Shown here one piece after another: positions 24,841 to 32,558 of a DNA stretch of 64,000 bases; position 1 is the first letter of the stretch; every line of letters starts with the position of its first letter. The notes under the pieces were generated by a model. It worked only from the letters and a program-made list of their open reading frames with translations, searched no databases and was not told the DNA's origin. This stretch comes from a virus, in IMG/VR virus record IMGVR_UViG_3300022200_000023, positions 1 to 64,000 of that record; one strand, written 5' to 3'. Made by a program: the position numbers and the translations under genes.

Positions 24841-26567
24841 TACATCATCCCTCCGGGAGCACCGCCGCCCTGCATCATGGCGCTGGCTTCGTTCTTCTGG
24901 TCAAGGTTGATCTGCTCCATACGCTGAATGACCACGGAGTACATGACGTAGTCTTCGGCCTGTAGCGATGCAAGCTGGGACTTCTTCTGCGACTCCGGCA
25001 TCTGCATCATCTGCATAGCGATGTTCTCGGCCTGACCAATGATCGCCTGCTGGTCATAGTTAGTGCCCATAGGCTGCTGGCCCTGCTGAGCCTGCGCCTT
25101 GGCTTTGGACGCCAGGCTCTCTTGGAACTCGGTCTGTAGACGTGCGATATCTTCTTGCATGCGCATGTCTGCGAGCGCCTCTTCTTTGATGCGCGACCGT
25201 TCCTCAGCTAAATCAATTTCGTACGTCTCTGCAAGCGTGGTCTTGCTAATGACGCCGCCCTGCCAGAGGCTCAGGATGAGCTGCTTCTGCTGCACGTCAT
25301 CAACCATCTTGAAGTCTCCGAGCTCAACCTCGATCTCCGGCCAGCCCAGGTACTTAGCGACCTTGGTGCTCATCCACTGCAGGAAGTTGTTTAACTGCGA
25401 GACCGCCGTCTCTAGCTGGTTCTCGAGCATCCGCAGGGTCACACTGGACCCGGTGAAACTAAGCCCGCCGTACACGAACTCCTTAGGGAAGCCCATTGCC
25501 GAGATGATGTTGTCCTCGGCGCGCTGGATTTCGGAGTCGACTAGCAAGGCTCTGCCGTCCCCGCCTAGCGCTGTCTGTCCGACAGCCACAGGAGCGGTCA
25601 TGATGTGATTGGGGTCCCGCCGCCACTGCTTCATGTTGTAACTGAGGTCATCCATCCAGGACTGGATAGACATGGTGGTAATGGGGTCTCCACTGCCGGA
25701 CGTGGCAGCAGGGTGGACGATGCGCTTGGGCACAATACGCTCTAGCGCGATGGCCTCGTTGGCTTTGCGTAGCACTGCTGCGTGGTAAAACAACGGCATC
25801 GCAGCTACTAGCTGCGGGTAGCCCCAACCACTCTCGACACCCGCAGGGGCGTCAGCCTTCATGTGCCAGAGCTCGCCTTTGGTGAACTTAAAGGAAGAGT
25901 CCTCAGCGATTGTCTTTAAGACACTGAGAGGCATCGTCATCACTGTGTGACGATCGCCTTTGTCAACGAGCTCCTTAGTTTTGGCCGGGATCTCTAAATA
26001 ATACTCGTACTCGTTTGTGATGGGGTTGTGGACGATGTTGATGAGCTTGGGGTCCCAACGGATGATATTGATCCGTGCGGGGTCCACCACCTTCTGATCT
26101 TTTACCAGAAAGGAGCCCTTCTTCTTACAGGCTGGGCATACGCCAGAAAACCTCGCCCGGCGAGGGTGGTACTTGAAGTCAACGTAGGCAATGTCCGTGC
26201 GGACGTTGCACGTCTTACAGACCAGCATTCTCTTGAACGGAAGCTGCACCGACGTAAGGCTGTTGCCGTAAACCTGCAGGTCGATACTGGCGCGAATGCA
26301 CGCACGCTTAGCGCCGATGACCTTCTCCAGCGTGCGGCGGTACTTCTCGCGAAGAGACTCGCTGTCAGTGTAGTAGTTGATAGTGGTGATGGGGTACTCA
26401 GCGAACTTCCGCACCCCTGCGAAGATCTGAGCAGAGTTGTAGTAGAGGTACTCTACCCAAGTGAACAGCTTCTTCAGATCCTTCGGGGTATGCGCGTGTG
26501 CCCAGAGGCGCATGGGGTCCGAGTACATATCCCCGAGGTTGGTGGACTCATCGGCGCCTAGAAGCAT
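24840..26567 (-). CDS. Portal protein
   Basis: 575 residues. The portal ring occupies one capsid vertex and passes DNA. Typical features are an N-terminal region with FAGVRKFAEYPITTINYYTD, a central DPLNI-like block (INIIRWDPKLINIVHNPITN), a stem region with MGFPKEFVYGGLSFTGSSVT, and a Gln/Met-rich C-terminal tail. A zinc-ribbon-like insertion, CKTCN near residue 122 and CPACKKK near 150, is unusual for portals and may bind zinc. It is the first gene of the minus-strand head operon, with a 33-base divergent region upstream. Confidence comes from overall pattern and from the head-gene context. Confidence 0.85.
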   Translation of the reverse strand: MLLGADESTNLGDMYSDPMRLWAHAHTPKDLKKLFTWVEYLYYNSAQIFAGVRKFAEYPITTINYYTDSESLREKYRRTLEKVIGAKRACIRASIDLQVYGNSLTSVQLPFKRMLVCKTCNVRTDIAYVDFKYHPRRARFSGVCPACKKKGSFLVKDQKVVDPARINIIRWDPKLINIVHNPITNEYEYYLEIPAKTKELVDKGDRHTVMTMPLSVLKTIAEDSSFKFTKGELWHMKADAPAGVESGWGYPQLVAAMPLFYHAAVLRKANEAIALERIVPKRIVHPAATSGSGDPITTMSIQSWMDDLSYNMKQWRRDPNHIMTAPVAVGQTALGGDGRALLVDSEIQRAEDNIISAMGFPKEFVYGGLSFTGSSVTLRMLENQLETAVSQLNNFLQWMSTKVAKYLGWPEIEVELGDFKMVDDVQQKQLILSLWQGGVISKTTLAETYEIDLAEERSRIKEEALADMRMQEDIARLQTEFQESLASKAKAQAQQGQQPMGTNYDQQAIIGQAENIAMQMMQMPESQKKSQLASLQAEDYVMYSVVIQRMEQINLDQKNEASAMMQGGGAPGGMM

Positions 26568-26600
26568 TTATCCGCCTCGAAATTTGGTATAAGCGAGTAG
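26568..26600. promoter_or_regulatory. 33-base divergent promoter region
   Basis: Only 33 bases separate the portal start (minus) from the zinc protein start (plus). It contains AATTTGGTATAAG, which includes an extended -10-like TGGTATAAG. Almost the same string, AATTTGGCATAAG, lies at 21431 before the other divergent boundary. The spacing to the plus-strand ATG is very short, so if it is a -10 element the plus-strand transcript would be nearly leaderless. Confidence 0.45.
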
Positions 26601-26999
26601 ATGCGATCACCTACCTGCGAGTTCTGCGAGAATCTTACTCCCTGCGGCGAGAGCGAACAACTGCCGCGTAGGACGTGTTTGCTTCTTGCAGAACCCAACG
26701 AACTTCCGATCAACATGGCTCTCTGGAGGCCTGAAATTCCAGAGGACGCTGACGAAGAAACTGTCGAGCGTCTGTTCACAGAGCACCAATACCCCGAGTG
26801 TCCTCGGTGCAAGACAGGGCACCTGCGTCTTCAGGGGTGGCGAACCATGGGGATGGACTTCCTCAGCGGGGTCACGTACGAACGTGAAGTCGCGGTAGTG
26901 TGCGACACGTGTGAGGTTCTTCACGTACGCGCGTACGATAACAATAAGGACCCTGCGATCCAATTCATCCCGGTAGCAAAGCTCTCCGCCACGACATGA
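26601..26999 (+). CDS. Small double zinc-site protein
   Basis: 132 residues, the first gene of the plus-strand replication operon. It has an N-terminal four-cysteine cluster (CEFCENLTPC at 6-15, then Cys26; pattern C-x2-C-x5-C-x10-C), and a second ribbon with CPRCKTGHLRLQG and CDTCEVLHV. The first cluster is nearly the same as two clusters in the helicase encoded next. Its stop overlaps the helicase ATG (ATGA). TACGCGCGTA at 26926 lies in it. Likely a nucleic-acid or protein-binding zinc protein working with the helicase. Confidence 0.65.
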   Translation: MRSPTCEFCENLTPCGESEQLPRRTCLLLAEPNELPINMALWRPEIPEDADEETVERLFTEHQYPECPRCKTGHLRLQGWRTMGMDFLSGVTYEREVAVVCDTCEVLHVRAYDNNKDPAIQFIPVAKLSATT

Positions 27000-29041
27000 A
27001 TCTGGACTACCATGTTCTGAAGAACGGCTTTCCCGTCTTTACGCTGCGCAGTTCCAACCAGGCCTTCTCGAAGGTCTACGGTGCAAAGTACTCAGCGAAA
27101 TTCGGGCTTTGGATGTTCCCTGCGGGGAAGCCGTTCTTCGAACGGGTCCTTGATGACCTAGAAGTTTTAGCTCCGGGGGTTGGGCGCACTGACGCTACCG
27201 AAAGCTATTTGGCACAGGTGGACCAGGCTGTAGCTACGAGTCCTCTTGTTCCCAACTACGCGCACCAAGACGAAGCAGTGCAAGCGCTGTTGCAGCACTC
27301 TCGGTACGGGCTTTTCTTGGACCGAGGGCTGGGCAAAACCAAGGTCGTCATTGAAACAGTGCGGGAGCTGCACCGACAGGACCCGAGCCTCCGTGTGCTC
27401 ATCCTGGCTCTGCGAGTAAACCTCTACACCTGGGTGGACGAGTTCGCACAGTTCACTAGAGGCGAGCTAAGCTGCTACCCCTTCGAAGCAGCCGTATATG
27501 CACCTAAGCGGCTGCGAGACAAGGCCGCGGCACTCAAGGAGGAGGCTCGCGTTCGCGCAAACGTGGCAGTGCGCCGCAAGCTGGGCCCGCTGCCTAGCAC
27601 AGCGACCGATGCGCAGAAGAGAGCTCGTCTGGGCGTCATCAGAAAAGCTGTCAAGGCCGCTTGGAAAGAGCTGCCCTCGGCCGCGTACCTAGCTAGGGAA
27701 GAGCTGCTACAGCGAGTAATTCAGCACGAAGACCCCACAGCGCTGGTAGTAACGTACGAGACTGCTTCGGCGTCCCTACAGATGCTGCTGGACCGCTTCG
27801 ACTACCGGGTCATCGTGGCCGACGAGTCCCACAGGCTTCGAGGACACAACACGGGCATCACCAAGGCCGCGCACAAGCTGGCAGCAAAGGCTGGCCGCAG
27901 GTACCTGGTCACGGGCACCCCGTCTCTCGGCAACCCGCTGCACGTCTGGGGGCAGTTCAAGTTCCTGGGGGACTTTGTTGTCCCCGGGTTCTGGGATTTC
28001 CGCAAGCGCCACGTGGTGACGGCGCCGTCCAACCCCAACTTCGTCACTGGGTTCAAAAACCTGGACAAGCTGTCTGCGCTGACGGATGAACTGTCCCTCC
28101 GCAAGACCGCAGAGGAGTGCTTGGACCTGCCGGATCGCGTCTTCCAGCACCACAGCATCCCCCCGTCCGCAGCTCAAAAGGCTATCTACAACACCATCAT
28201 CGAAGACCGCATCATCAATTACGATGGCACCGACGTGGAGCTCACAGAGCCCGTAGTCATGCTCAACAAGCTGGCGCAGCTTAGTGCGGGGTTCTACTAC
28301 GTAGATCGTAGAGACCCAACAATCTGCGACGGGTGCGAACACCAGGCTCACTGTGTTCTGAACGAAGTACAGCCCTACACGCAGGCTTGTCATGTGGTCA
28401 CCAAGGCTCCGGACCGCGGGATCTTTTGGGCAGAGGACACTCCTGCGGTGCTATCAGCTACTGTCGAGCTGGTCAAAGAGCACCTCGAAGAGAAGCGCAA
28501 GGTCATCGTCTGGGCCAAGCACCACGCAGTACTGGACCGGCTCTTCGAGGAGTTGAAGGGACCCACTGAGTGGGCTTTAAGCCCTGGTGGGGAAACGCTG
28601 TTGCGCTACGACAGCCGCGTCAGCACACCTCCTCACGAGATTGAGAAGACTTTCAACACGCACCCCCGGGCTAAGGTACTATTGGCGCAGATCTCCATGG
28701 GCATCGGTGTCACGTTCAAAGCACCTGTCATGGTCTACTCGGAGGTGGACTGGCGCCTTGATTTCTGGTTGCAGAGCTTGGACCGCAATTACGGCATTAG
28801 AGCCAAAGGGTTCAAGAAGCTACTAGTTCAAACAGTAGCTGCTCGAGGGTCTTTGACAGAATCTACGTTGAATCTGTTAAAAGAAAAGCGAGACGTAGCT
28901 GAACTGCTCGCACGAAAGCCCTCTTGCGTGGGCTGCGAACAGGTCTCTACTTGTTTGGCGCAGGGTACTGAGCCCTTTGAAGAGGGGTGCAAGTACGACA
29001 GCAAAGTCTCCCTCGCCAAGGTTCGTCCGAAGTTTCTTTAG
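26996..29041 (+). CDS. SNF2-like superfamily 2 helicase/translocase
   Basis: 681 residues. Walker A is YGLFLDRGLGKTKVVIE near 104-118, the DEAH-type box is VADESHRLRG near 275-283, motif III is VTGTPS, and the C-terminal RecA lobe has KVIVWAKHHAVLDR and a final QSLDRNYGIRAKG region. It resembles SNF2-type DNA translocases of phages that act in replication or recombination. Two unusual cysteine clusters of pattern C-x2-C-x5-C-x11-C are present (CDGCEHQAHC, near 442, and CVGCEQVSTC, near 643). RNase H and a RecB-like nuclease are encoded just downstream. Confidence 0.88.
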   Translation: MNLDYHVLKNGFPVFTLRSSNQAFSKVYGAKYSAKFGLWMFPAGKPFFERVLDDLEVLAPGVGRTDATESYLAQVDQAVATSPLVPNYAHQDEAVQALLQHSRYGLFLDRGLGKTKVVIETVRELHRQDPSLRVLILALRVNLYTWVDEFAQFTRGELSCYPFEAAVYAPKRLRDKAAALKEEARVRANVAVRRKLGPLPSTATDAQKRARLGVIRKAVKAAWKELPSAAYLAREELLQRVIQHEDPTALVVTYETASASLQMLLDRFDYRVIVADESHRLRGHNTGITKAAHKLAAKAGRRYLVTGTPSLGNPLHVWGQFKFLGDFVVPGFWDFRKRHVVTAPSNPNFVTGFKNLDKLSALTDELSLRKTAEECLDLPDRVFQHHSIPPSAAQKAIYNTIIEDRIINYDGTDVELTEPVVMLNKLAQLSAGFYYVDRRDPTICDGCEHQAHCVLNEVQPYTQACHVVTKAPDRGIFWAEDTPAVLSATVELVKEHLEEKRKVIVWAKHHAVLDRLFEELKGPTEWALSPGGETLLRYDSRVSTPPHEIEKTFNTHPRAKVLLAQISMGIGVTFKAPVMVYSEVDWRLDFWLQSLDRNYGIRAKGFKKLLVQTVAARGSLTESTLNLLKEKRDVAELLARKPSCVGCEQVSTCLAQGTEPFEEGCKYDSKVSLAKVRPKFL

Positions 29042-29042
29042 C

Positions 29043-29486
29043 TTGCTAGTAACGATCACCACAGACGGGTCAGCAGTTAAGAACCCGGGCCCAATTCGCA
29101 TTGGGGCCGTTCTGCAAGACGCTGACGGAAACATTCTCGCCTTGCTGTCAGAAGACGCAGGCGTAGGTACAAACAACGTCGCAGAGTACCGAGCGATTCT
29201 TAGAGGACTTGAGGTGGCGGAGCGGCTAGGAGCCAGCCACGCTACCGTTTACTCAGACTCGCAACTCTGCATCAAACAACTCAATGGCGAGTACGTGGTA
29301 AAAAATATCCGCTTGCGCCATTGGTACGATAAAATACGGCGACTGGAAAAGCGTATTACGCGCGTACGGTACCGGTGGCAAAGCCGCGAAGAGGGCCTTC
29401 AGCCTGACGCGGATGCACTTGCTGCCGGAGGCGAAGAAGCCCAAACCGTGCTGCTGAAGTACGCTCGAGTCGCTGTTCAGGAGTAA
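29043..29486 (+). CDS. Ribonuclease H (type I)
   Basis: This enzyme cuts RNA in RNA-DNA hybrids, for example to remove primers. The fold's catalytic pattern is visible: ITTDGSAVKNPG (first Asp), TNNVAEYRAILRG (Glu), VYSDSQLCIKQ (Asp), and a final Asp in DADALAAGG. No ATG suits the start. TTG at 29043, directly after the helicase stop, gives MLVTITTDGSA and 147 residues, and leaves a complete domain; an earlier TTG at 28977 would overlap the helicase. TACGCGCGTA at 29357 encodes Thr-Arg-Val. Confidence 0.9.
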   Translation: MLVTITTDGSAVKNPGPIRIGAVLQDADGNILALLSEDAGVGTNNVAEYRAILRGLEVAERLGASHATVYSDSQLCIKQLNGEYVVKNIRLRHWYDKIRRLEKRITRVRYRWQSREEGLQPDADALAAGGEEAQTVLLKYARVAVQE

Positions 29487-29489
29487 GTC

Positions 29490-30314
29490 ATGCCCATTGG
29501 GCTCGACGTCGATTTTGAAGACACGGAACGAGGACCCGCTTCCCCCGCTTTGGAAGTTCCCGGCGGGTACCTCTCCAACAGCCGCATTGCCAAATACTTA
29601 CGTTGCGGCGAAAACTTTAGACGTACGTACGTAGAAGGGAACCGCTGGCGCGGCAACGCCAGCACTTCCGTAGGGAAGTCGGTCCACGCCCTGGTCGAAA
29701 ACACCCTTCGAGATTTCATGGCCACTGGGTACCTCCGTCCGATTGAAGCAGGGCTCGACGAGGCCAGTGGAGTAACCACGGGGATCTTGAATGACACAGA
29801 GCTGGTCGGAGACGAGTTAGCTGTCTCTAACGACGAGTACATAGCTCGAGTGCAGCGCGCCTACAAAGTCTGGCATGAGCTGCGGGCACCTGAGATTGTG
29901 CCGGTGGTAGTTGAAAAAGAGTTCGACCAGCCGGTTAACGGCGTGAGGGTCAAAGGAATCATTGACCTTATTGACGCTGGTAGCGGAACCAATACGATCA
30001 TTGACTTGAAGATCACCAAGCGTAAAAAGTCAGAACGCGAAGCTAAAAATTCCCTGCAGCTCGCGCTTTACGCAAACGTTACCAGCGTCCCTCGAGTGGG
30101 GTTTGACGCAATCGTAGACAAGGCCTCTGGAACAGAAGTTCACCCGGTGAGGGTTACTCTCACCCCGGGCGAAATCAAGTGGGCAGGCACCCTAGTGCGA
30201 AACGTAGCAGAGAGCATCTCCAAGGGGGTGTTTCCGCTATCTTCGCCAGAAGAGTGGTGGTGCTCTGAAAGCTTCTGTCCCTTTTGGAAGGACTGTCGCG
30301 GCGGCGCCGGATAG
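29490..30314 (+). CDS. RecB/Cas4-like PD-(D/E)XK nuclease (first copy)
   Basis: 274 residues. Family features in order are a Ser-rich start, YLSNSRIAKYLRCGENFRR, with the first cysteine; VGKSVHALVE; the central GIIDLIDAGSGTNTIIDLKI, where Asp and Asp-x-Lys form the active site; a Gln helix (SLQLALYANV); and a terminal cysteine cluster, CSESFCPFWKDC. The cysteines suggest an iron-sulfur cluster, as in Cas4 and AddB. The window has a second such gene at 33516. Likely role: processing of DNA ends in replication or recombination, with the adjacent helicase and RNase H. Confidence 0.8.
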   Translation: MPIGLDVDFEDTERGPASPALEVPGGYLSNSRIAKYLRCGENFRRTYVEGNRWRGNASTSVGKSVHALVENTLRDFMATGYLRPIEAGLDEASGVTTGILNDTELVGDELAVSNDEYIARVQRAYKVWHELRAPEIVPVVVEKEFDQPVNGVRVKGIIDLIDAGSGTNTIIDLKITKRKKSEREAKNSLQLALYANVTSVPRVGFDAIVDKASGTEVHPVRVTLTPGEIKWAGTLVRNVAESISKGVFPLSSPEEWWCSESFCPFWKDCRGGAG

Positions 30315-30340
30315 CTACCGAACTCCCGGCCCTCGGTAGC
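30314..30340 (+). other. Hairpin between operon segments
   Basis: GCTACCGA at 30314-30321 and TCGGTAGC at 30333-30340 form a perfect 8-bp stem with an 11-base loop. It lies just after the nuclease stop codon and before the next ATG (30358). No T-run follows, so it is more likely a processing or stabilising element or a weak terminator. Confidence 0.5.
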
Positions 30341-30357
30341 GAGGGATTATTTATCCT

Positions 30358-30636
30358 ATGGATAGAGACCCTATAACAACGGCACTAGCCGAAAACCCTT
30401 CTAGAGAAAAAGCGGAAAAGATCCTAACCGCCCTTGAAGCCCTAGTAGATGTGGGCAGCGTGCTTGTAGCCCGCACGGGTAAGCCTTCCCTGAAATTGGG
30501 AATCGTAGCCCTGCGAGCGTCCATAAAAGCAGTCAAGGCATACCTGGCTACGCGCACAGGTGCGGATCTGTATTTAGCAGTGGACAACACCAACCCCCCA
30601 ACTGAGCGAAAGGAAGACGATATTGTCCTTCACTGA
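30358..30636 (+). CDS. Small helical protein of unknown function
   Basis: 92 residues, beginning MDRDPITTALAENPSREKAE. It is helical, with a hydrophobic centre (ALEALVDVGSVLVARTG) and a charged end. It overlaps the ParB-like gene by 14 bases, so the two are probably translated together. No motif recognised. Confidence 0.6.
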   Translation: MDRDPITTALAENPSREKAEKILTALEALVDVGSVLVARTGKPSLKLGIVALRASIKAVKAYLATRTGADLYLAVDNTNPPTERKEDDIVLH

Positions 30637-31597
30637 AGCTGACGTTTCTCTCTCTGAGCTGCATGTCGATCCCGAAAACAACACTCGGGAGGACTATGGC
30701 GACATCGACGAACTAAAGACTCGCATCAAGGCACTGGGCCTGTGGGGACGTATCCACGTAAGCGAGGTAGTCGATGAGGGTGACGGAAAGAAGTATACCC
30801 TCGAAAACGGGTTCCGCCGTGTTCGCGCTGTCAGCGAACTAGTCAGCGAAGGCGTCACCCACAGCAAGACGGGGCAGGACCTTCGTACCCTGAAGGCGCA
30901 AGTGCTAGACGGCAGCATGACCGACACGGAGCGTGCAGAGCTCATGCTGGCCATCAACACTAGCCAGAAAGCCTGGACCCCGTACGAGCAGGCCAAGGAG
31001 ATCGAGTACCTTCTTCAGAACGGGATTGACCTTCCGGACATTCAGGAGCGGTTGGGGCTAAAGGAGCTGGCGGTTAAGCAGCGGCTAGCCCTCCTGTCGG
31101 CGCCAGACTTTCTCCAAGACGCGCTAGCGAAGAACGAGGTCTCCGCAACCCACGCTCGAGCTATCCTTCGTGTGCCCAACGAAGACATGCAGAAGGAGCT
31201 AACCCAGAAGGCTGTGTCGGAAGATCTGGCTACTCGCGAAATCGAGACCCTGGCTGAAACCATGGTCGAGAAGGCGGTGGAGCAGGGAGCACCTGAGCCT
31301 CGCCGTAAGCGCAAGAAGAAGGATGAAGGTGCCGTCAGCGTTCCCAAGACCCCTACGCTGCCTGTGCGTCCTGCGGAAGAGATCATCGCTGAGATGGAGG
31401 CCTACCAGGCCGCGATGCTCGACGCTGACGAGGTCACCAAGGTGGAGCTGGAGGCGTACGTAGCAGCGCTTAGCTGGACGCTGTACGACGCGGACATTTC
31501 TCCGGCCGCCGAGGACACCGCTGACGCCGACGACGTTGATGAGTCGGAAGAGGAAGCTGATCTGGACGACGACGACGCGACGGAGGCGGCTTCCTAG
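30623..31597 (+). CDS. ParB-like nuclease-fold DNA-binding protein
   Basis: 324 residues, TTG start with AGGAAG seven bases upstream. The N-terminal ParB/sulfiredoxin-type domain is visible: LSELHVDPENNTREDYGDID, GRIHVSEVVDEGDGKKYTL, then ENGFRRVRAVSELV. A helix-turn-helix region follows (LPDIQERLGLKELAVKQRLALL). The C-terminus has a basic nuclear-signal-like patch (RRKRKKKDEG) and a strongly acidic tail. ParB-type proteins bind palindromic sites and can spread on DNA. The window's repeated palindrome TACGCGCGTA makes this gene an obvious candidate reader, but nothing in the sequence proves it. Confidence 0.8.
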   Translation: MSFTEADVSLSELHVDPENNTREDYGDIDELKTRIKALGLWGRIHVSEVVDEGDGKKYTLENGFRRVRAVSELVSEGVTHSKTGQDLRTLKAQVLDGSMTDTERAELMLAINTSQKAWTPYEQAKEIEYLLQNGIDLPDIQERLGLKELAVKQRLALLSAPDFLQDALAKNEVSATHARAILRVPNEDMQKELTQKAVSEDLATREIETLAETMVEKAVEQGAPEPRRKRKKKDEGAVSVPKTPTLPVRPAEEIIAEMEAYQAAMLDADEVTKVELEAYVAALSWTLYDADISPAAEDTADADDVDESEEEADLDDDDATEAAS

Positions 31598-31666
31598 AGT
31601 CCTCGCGGGCGCTTCAGGGACGCGCCATAACGGCTCACCCCCCTACAGCCCTGAAGCTACACACGT

Positions 31667-31698
31667 CCCCGGCCGTGGCCCAAAGCCGGGGTTCTTTT
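31667..31698 (+). terminator. Rho-independent terminator after the ParB-like gene
   Basis: CCCCGGC at 31667-31673 pairs with GCCGGGG at 31685-31691 and is followed by TTCTTTTA. A second, outer inverted repeat upstream (GCTTCAGGG at 31611-31619 and CCCTGAAGC at 31649-31657) lies between the stop codon and this terminator. The pair closes the plus-strand operon just before the minus-strand sigma gene ends. Confidence 0.85.
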
Positions 31699-31701
31699 AG
31701 T

Positions 31702-32490
31702 TCAAAAGACGTCGTGAAACTCGCGCACTTCGTCGTACGCCATCCAGCGCCGCAATTTAGAAAGCGAGCCTGCCTTCAATTGCCGCACACGCTCACTGCT
31801 GAGCCCTAAATACGTGGCAATCTGCCGGAGGCGCAGTCCCTCGCCTTCATTGATGAGCCCGAAGTACGCGCGCAGGATGAACTGCTCCCGCACGGTCAAA
31901 AAGCGAAACCAGCGTCCGAAGAGCTCTCGAGCGTCCGAGACGCTTTGAAGCTCCTCCCTTGGGGAGTCTGGCTCGAAGTTACCGGTTAAGTCTGCTGAAG
32001 GGAGGTTGGGCGGGGAGTCTTCTGGAGCGGCGGAGATAGCTTGATATCGACTGTCCGCGGAGGACACGTTTTCCCCGCGGGCCCGCCTAGTAGAGGCGGA
32101 CTGCATTCGGTATTTCTTCTCCTTTGAGGAGGGCGCTACGACCTCGTGCAAGGAGGTCAGTTCTGTGCGCATGTGCATCAGTATCCAGAAAGCGGCATAC
32201 GATGCGAAGCGCGTCCCCCTCTCAGGATCGAATTTATCGACAGCCTCCATAAGCCCTACATTCCCTGCCGAAATAAGTGCTTTTAAGGTGTCGGGGTTCT
32301 TGTCCATCCAGTACCGACGGGCTAAGCTGAACACCAGCTTCAAGCAACTCTCGACCAGCAAGCGCCGGAGGTTAGGGCACGAAGTTTCTATGTACTCGCG
32401 GAAAAGTTCGCGTTCCTCTTCGGGGGAGTAGGTCCGCACCCTGCTTAGGGCTAGGTAATAAGCCTTGAGAACAGGGTCAGACGAATTCAT
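31702..32490 (-). CDS. Sigma-70 family transcription initiation factor
   Basis: 262 residues from ATG 32490 (MNSSDPVLKAYY). Region 1.2/2.1: ALSRVRTYSPEEERELFREY. Region 2: LLVESCLKLVFSLARRYWMD, then LKALISAGNVGLMEAVDKFD, and RGTRFASYAAFWILMHMRTE, which is the promoter-recognising part (bacterial GLMKAVDKFE and FSTYATWWIRQAI). A shortened, variable middle replaces region 3. Region 4 near 198-248 holds a helix-turn-helix, LRQIATYLGLSSERVRQLKA. Bacterial sigma factors have the same order. The only minus gene within the replication region, with a palindrome at its promoter side. It probably serves the phage RNA polymerase, the host's, or both. Confidence 0.93.
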   Translation of the reverse strand: MNSSDPVLKAYYLALSRVRTYSPEEERELFREYIETSCPNLRRLLVESCLKLVFSLARRYWMDKNPDTLKALISAGNVGLMEAVDKFDPERGTRFASYAAFWILMHMRTELTSLHEVVAPSSKEKKYRMQSASTRRARGENVSSADSRYQAISAAPEDSPPNLPSADLTGNFEPDSPREELQSVSDARELFGRWFRFLTVREQFILRAYFGLINEGEGLRLRQIATYLGLSSERVRQLKAGSLSKLRRWMAYDEVREFHDVF

Positions 32491-32558
32491 GGGTACCCAT
32501 AAGCTTGCTGCCAGTGTAGGCAGTGTACCAGGAAAAAGAGGAGACGTCTCCTCTAACA
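32491..32558. promoter_or_regulatory. Divergent regulatory region with 18-bp palindrome
   Basis: This interval between the sigma gene and the SSB-like gene holds the perfect palindrome AGAGGAGACGTCTCCTCT (32537-32554), a direct repeat CAGTGTA (32512 and 32521), an inverted repeat CTGCC/GGCAG (32508-32523), and CCATAAGC, related to the GTATAAGC of the other divergent region. On the minus strand the palindrome is followed by TTTTT and could also act as a terminator hairpin with an ACGT loop. An operator is the simpler reading. Confidence 0.6.
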
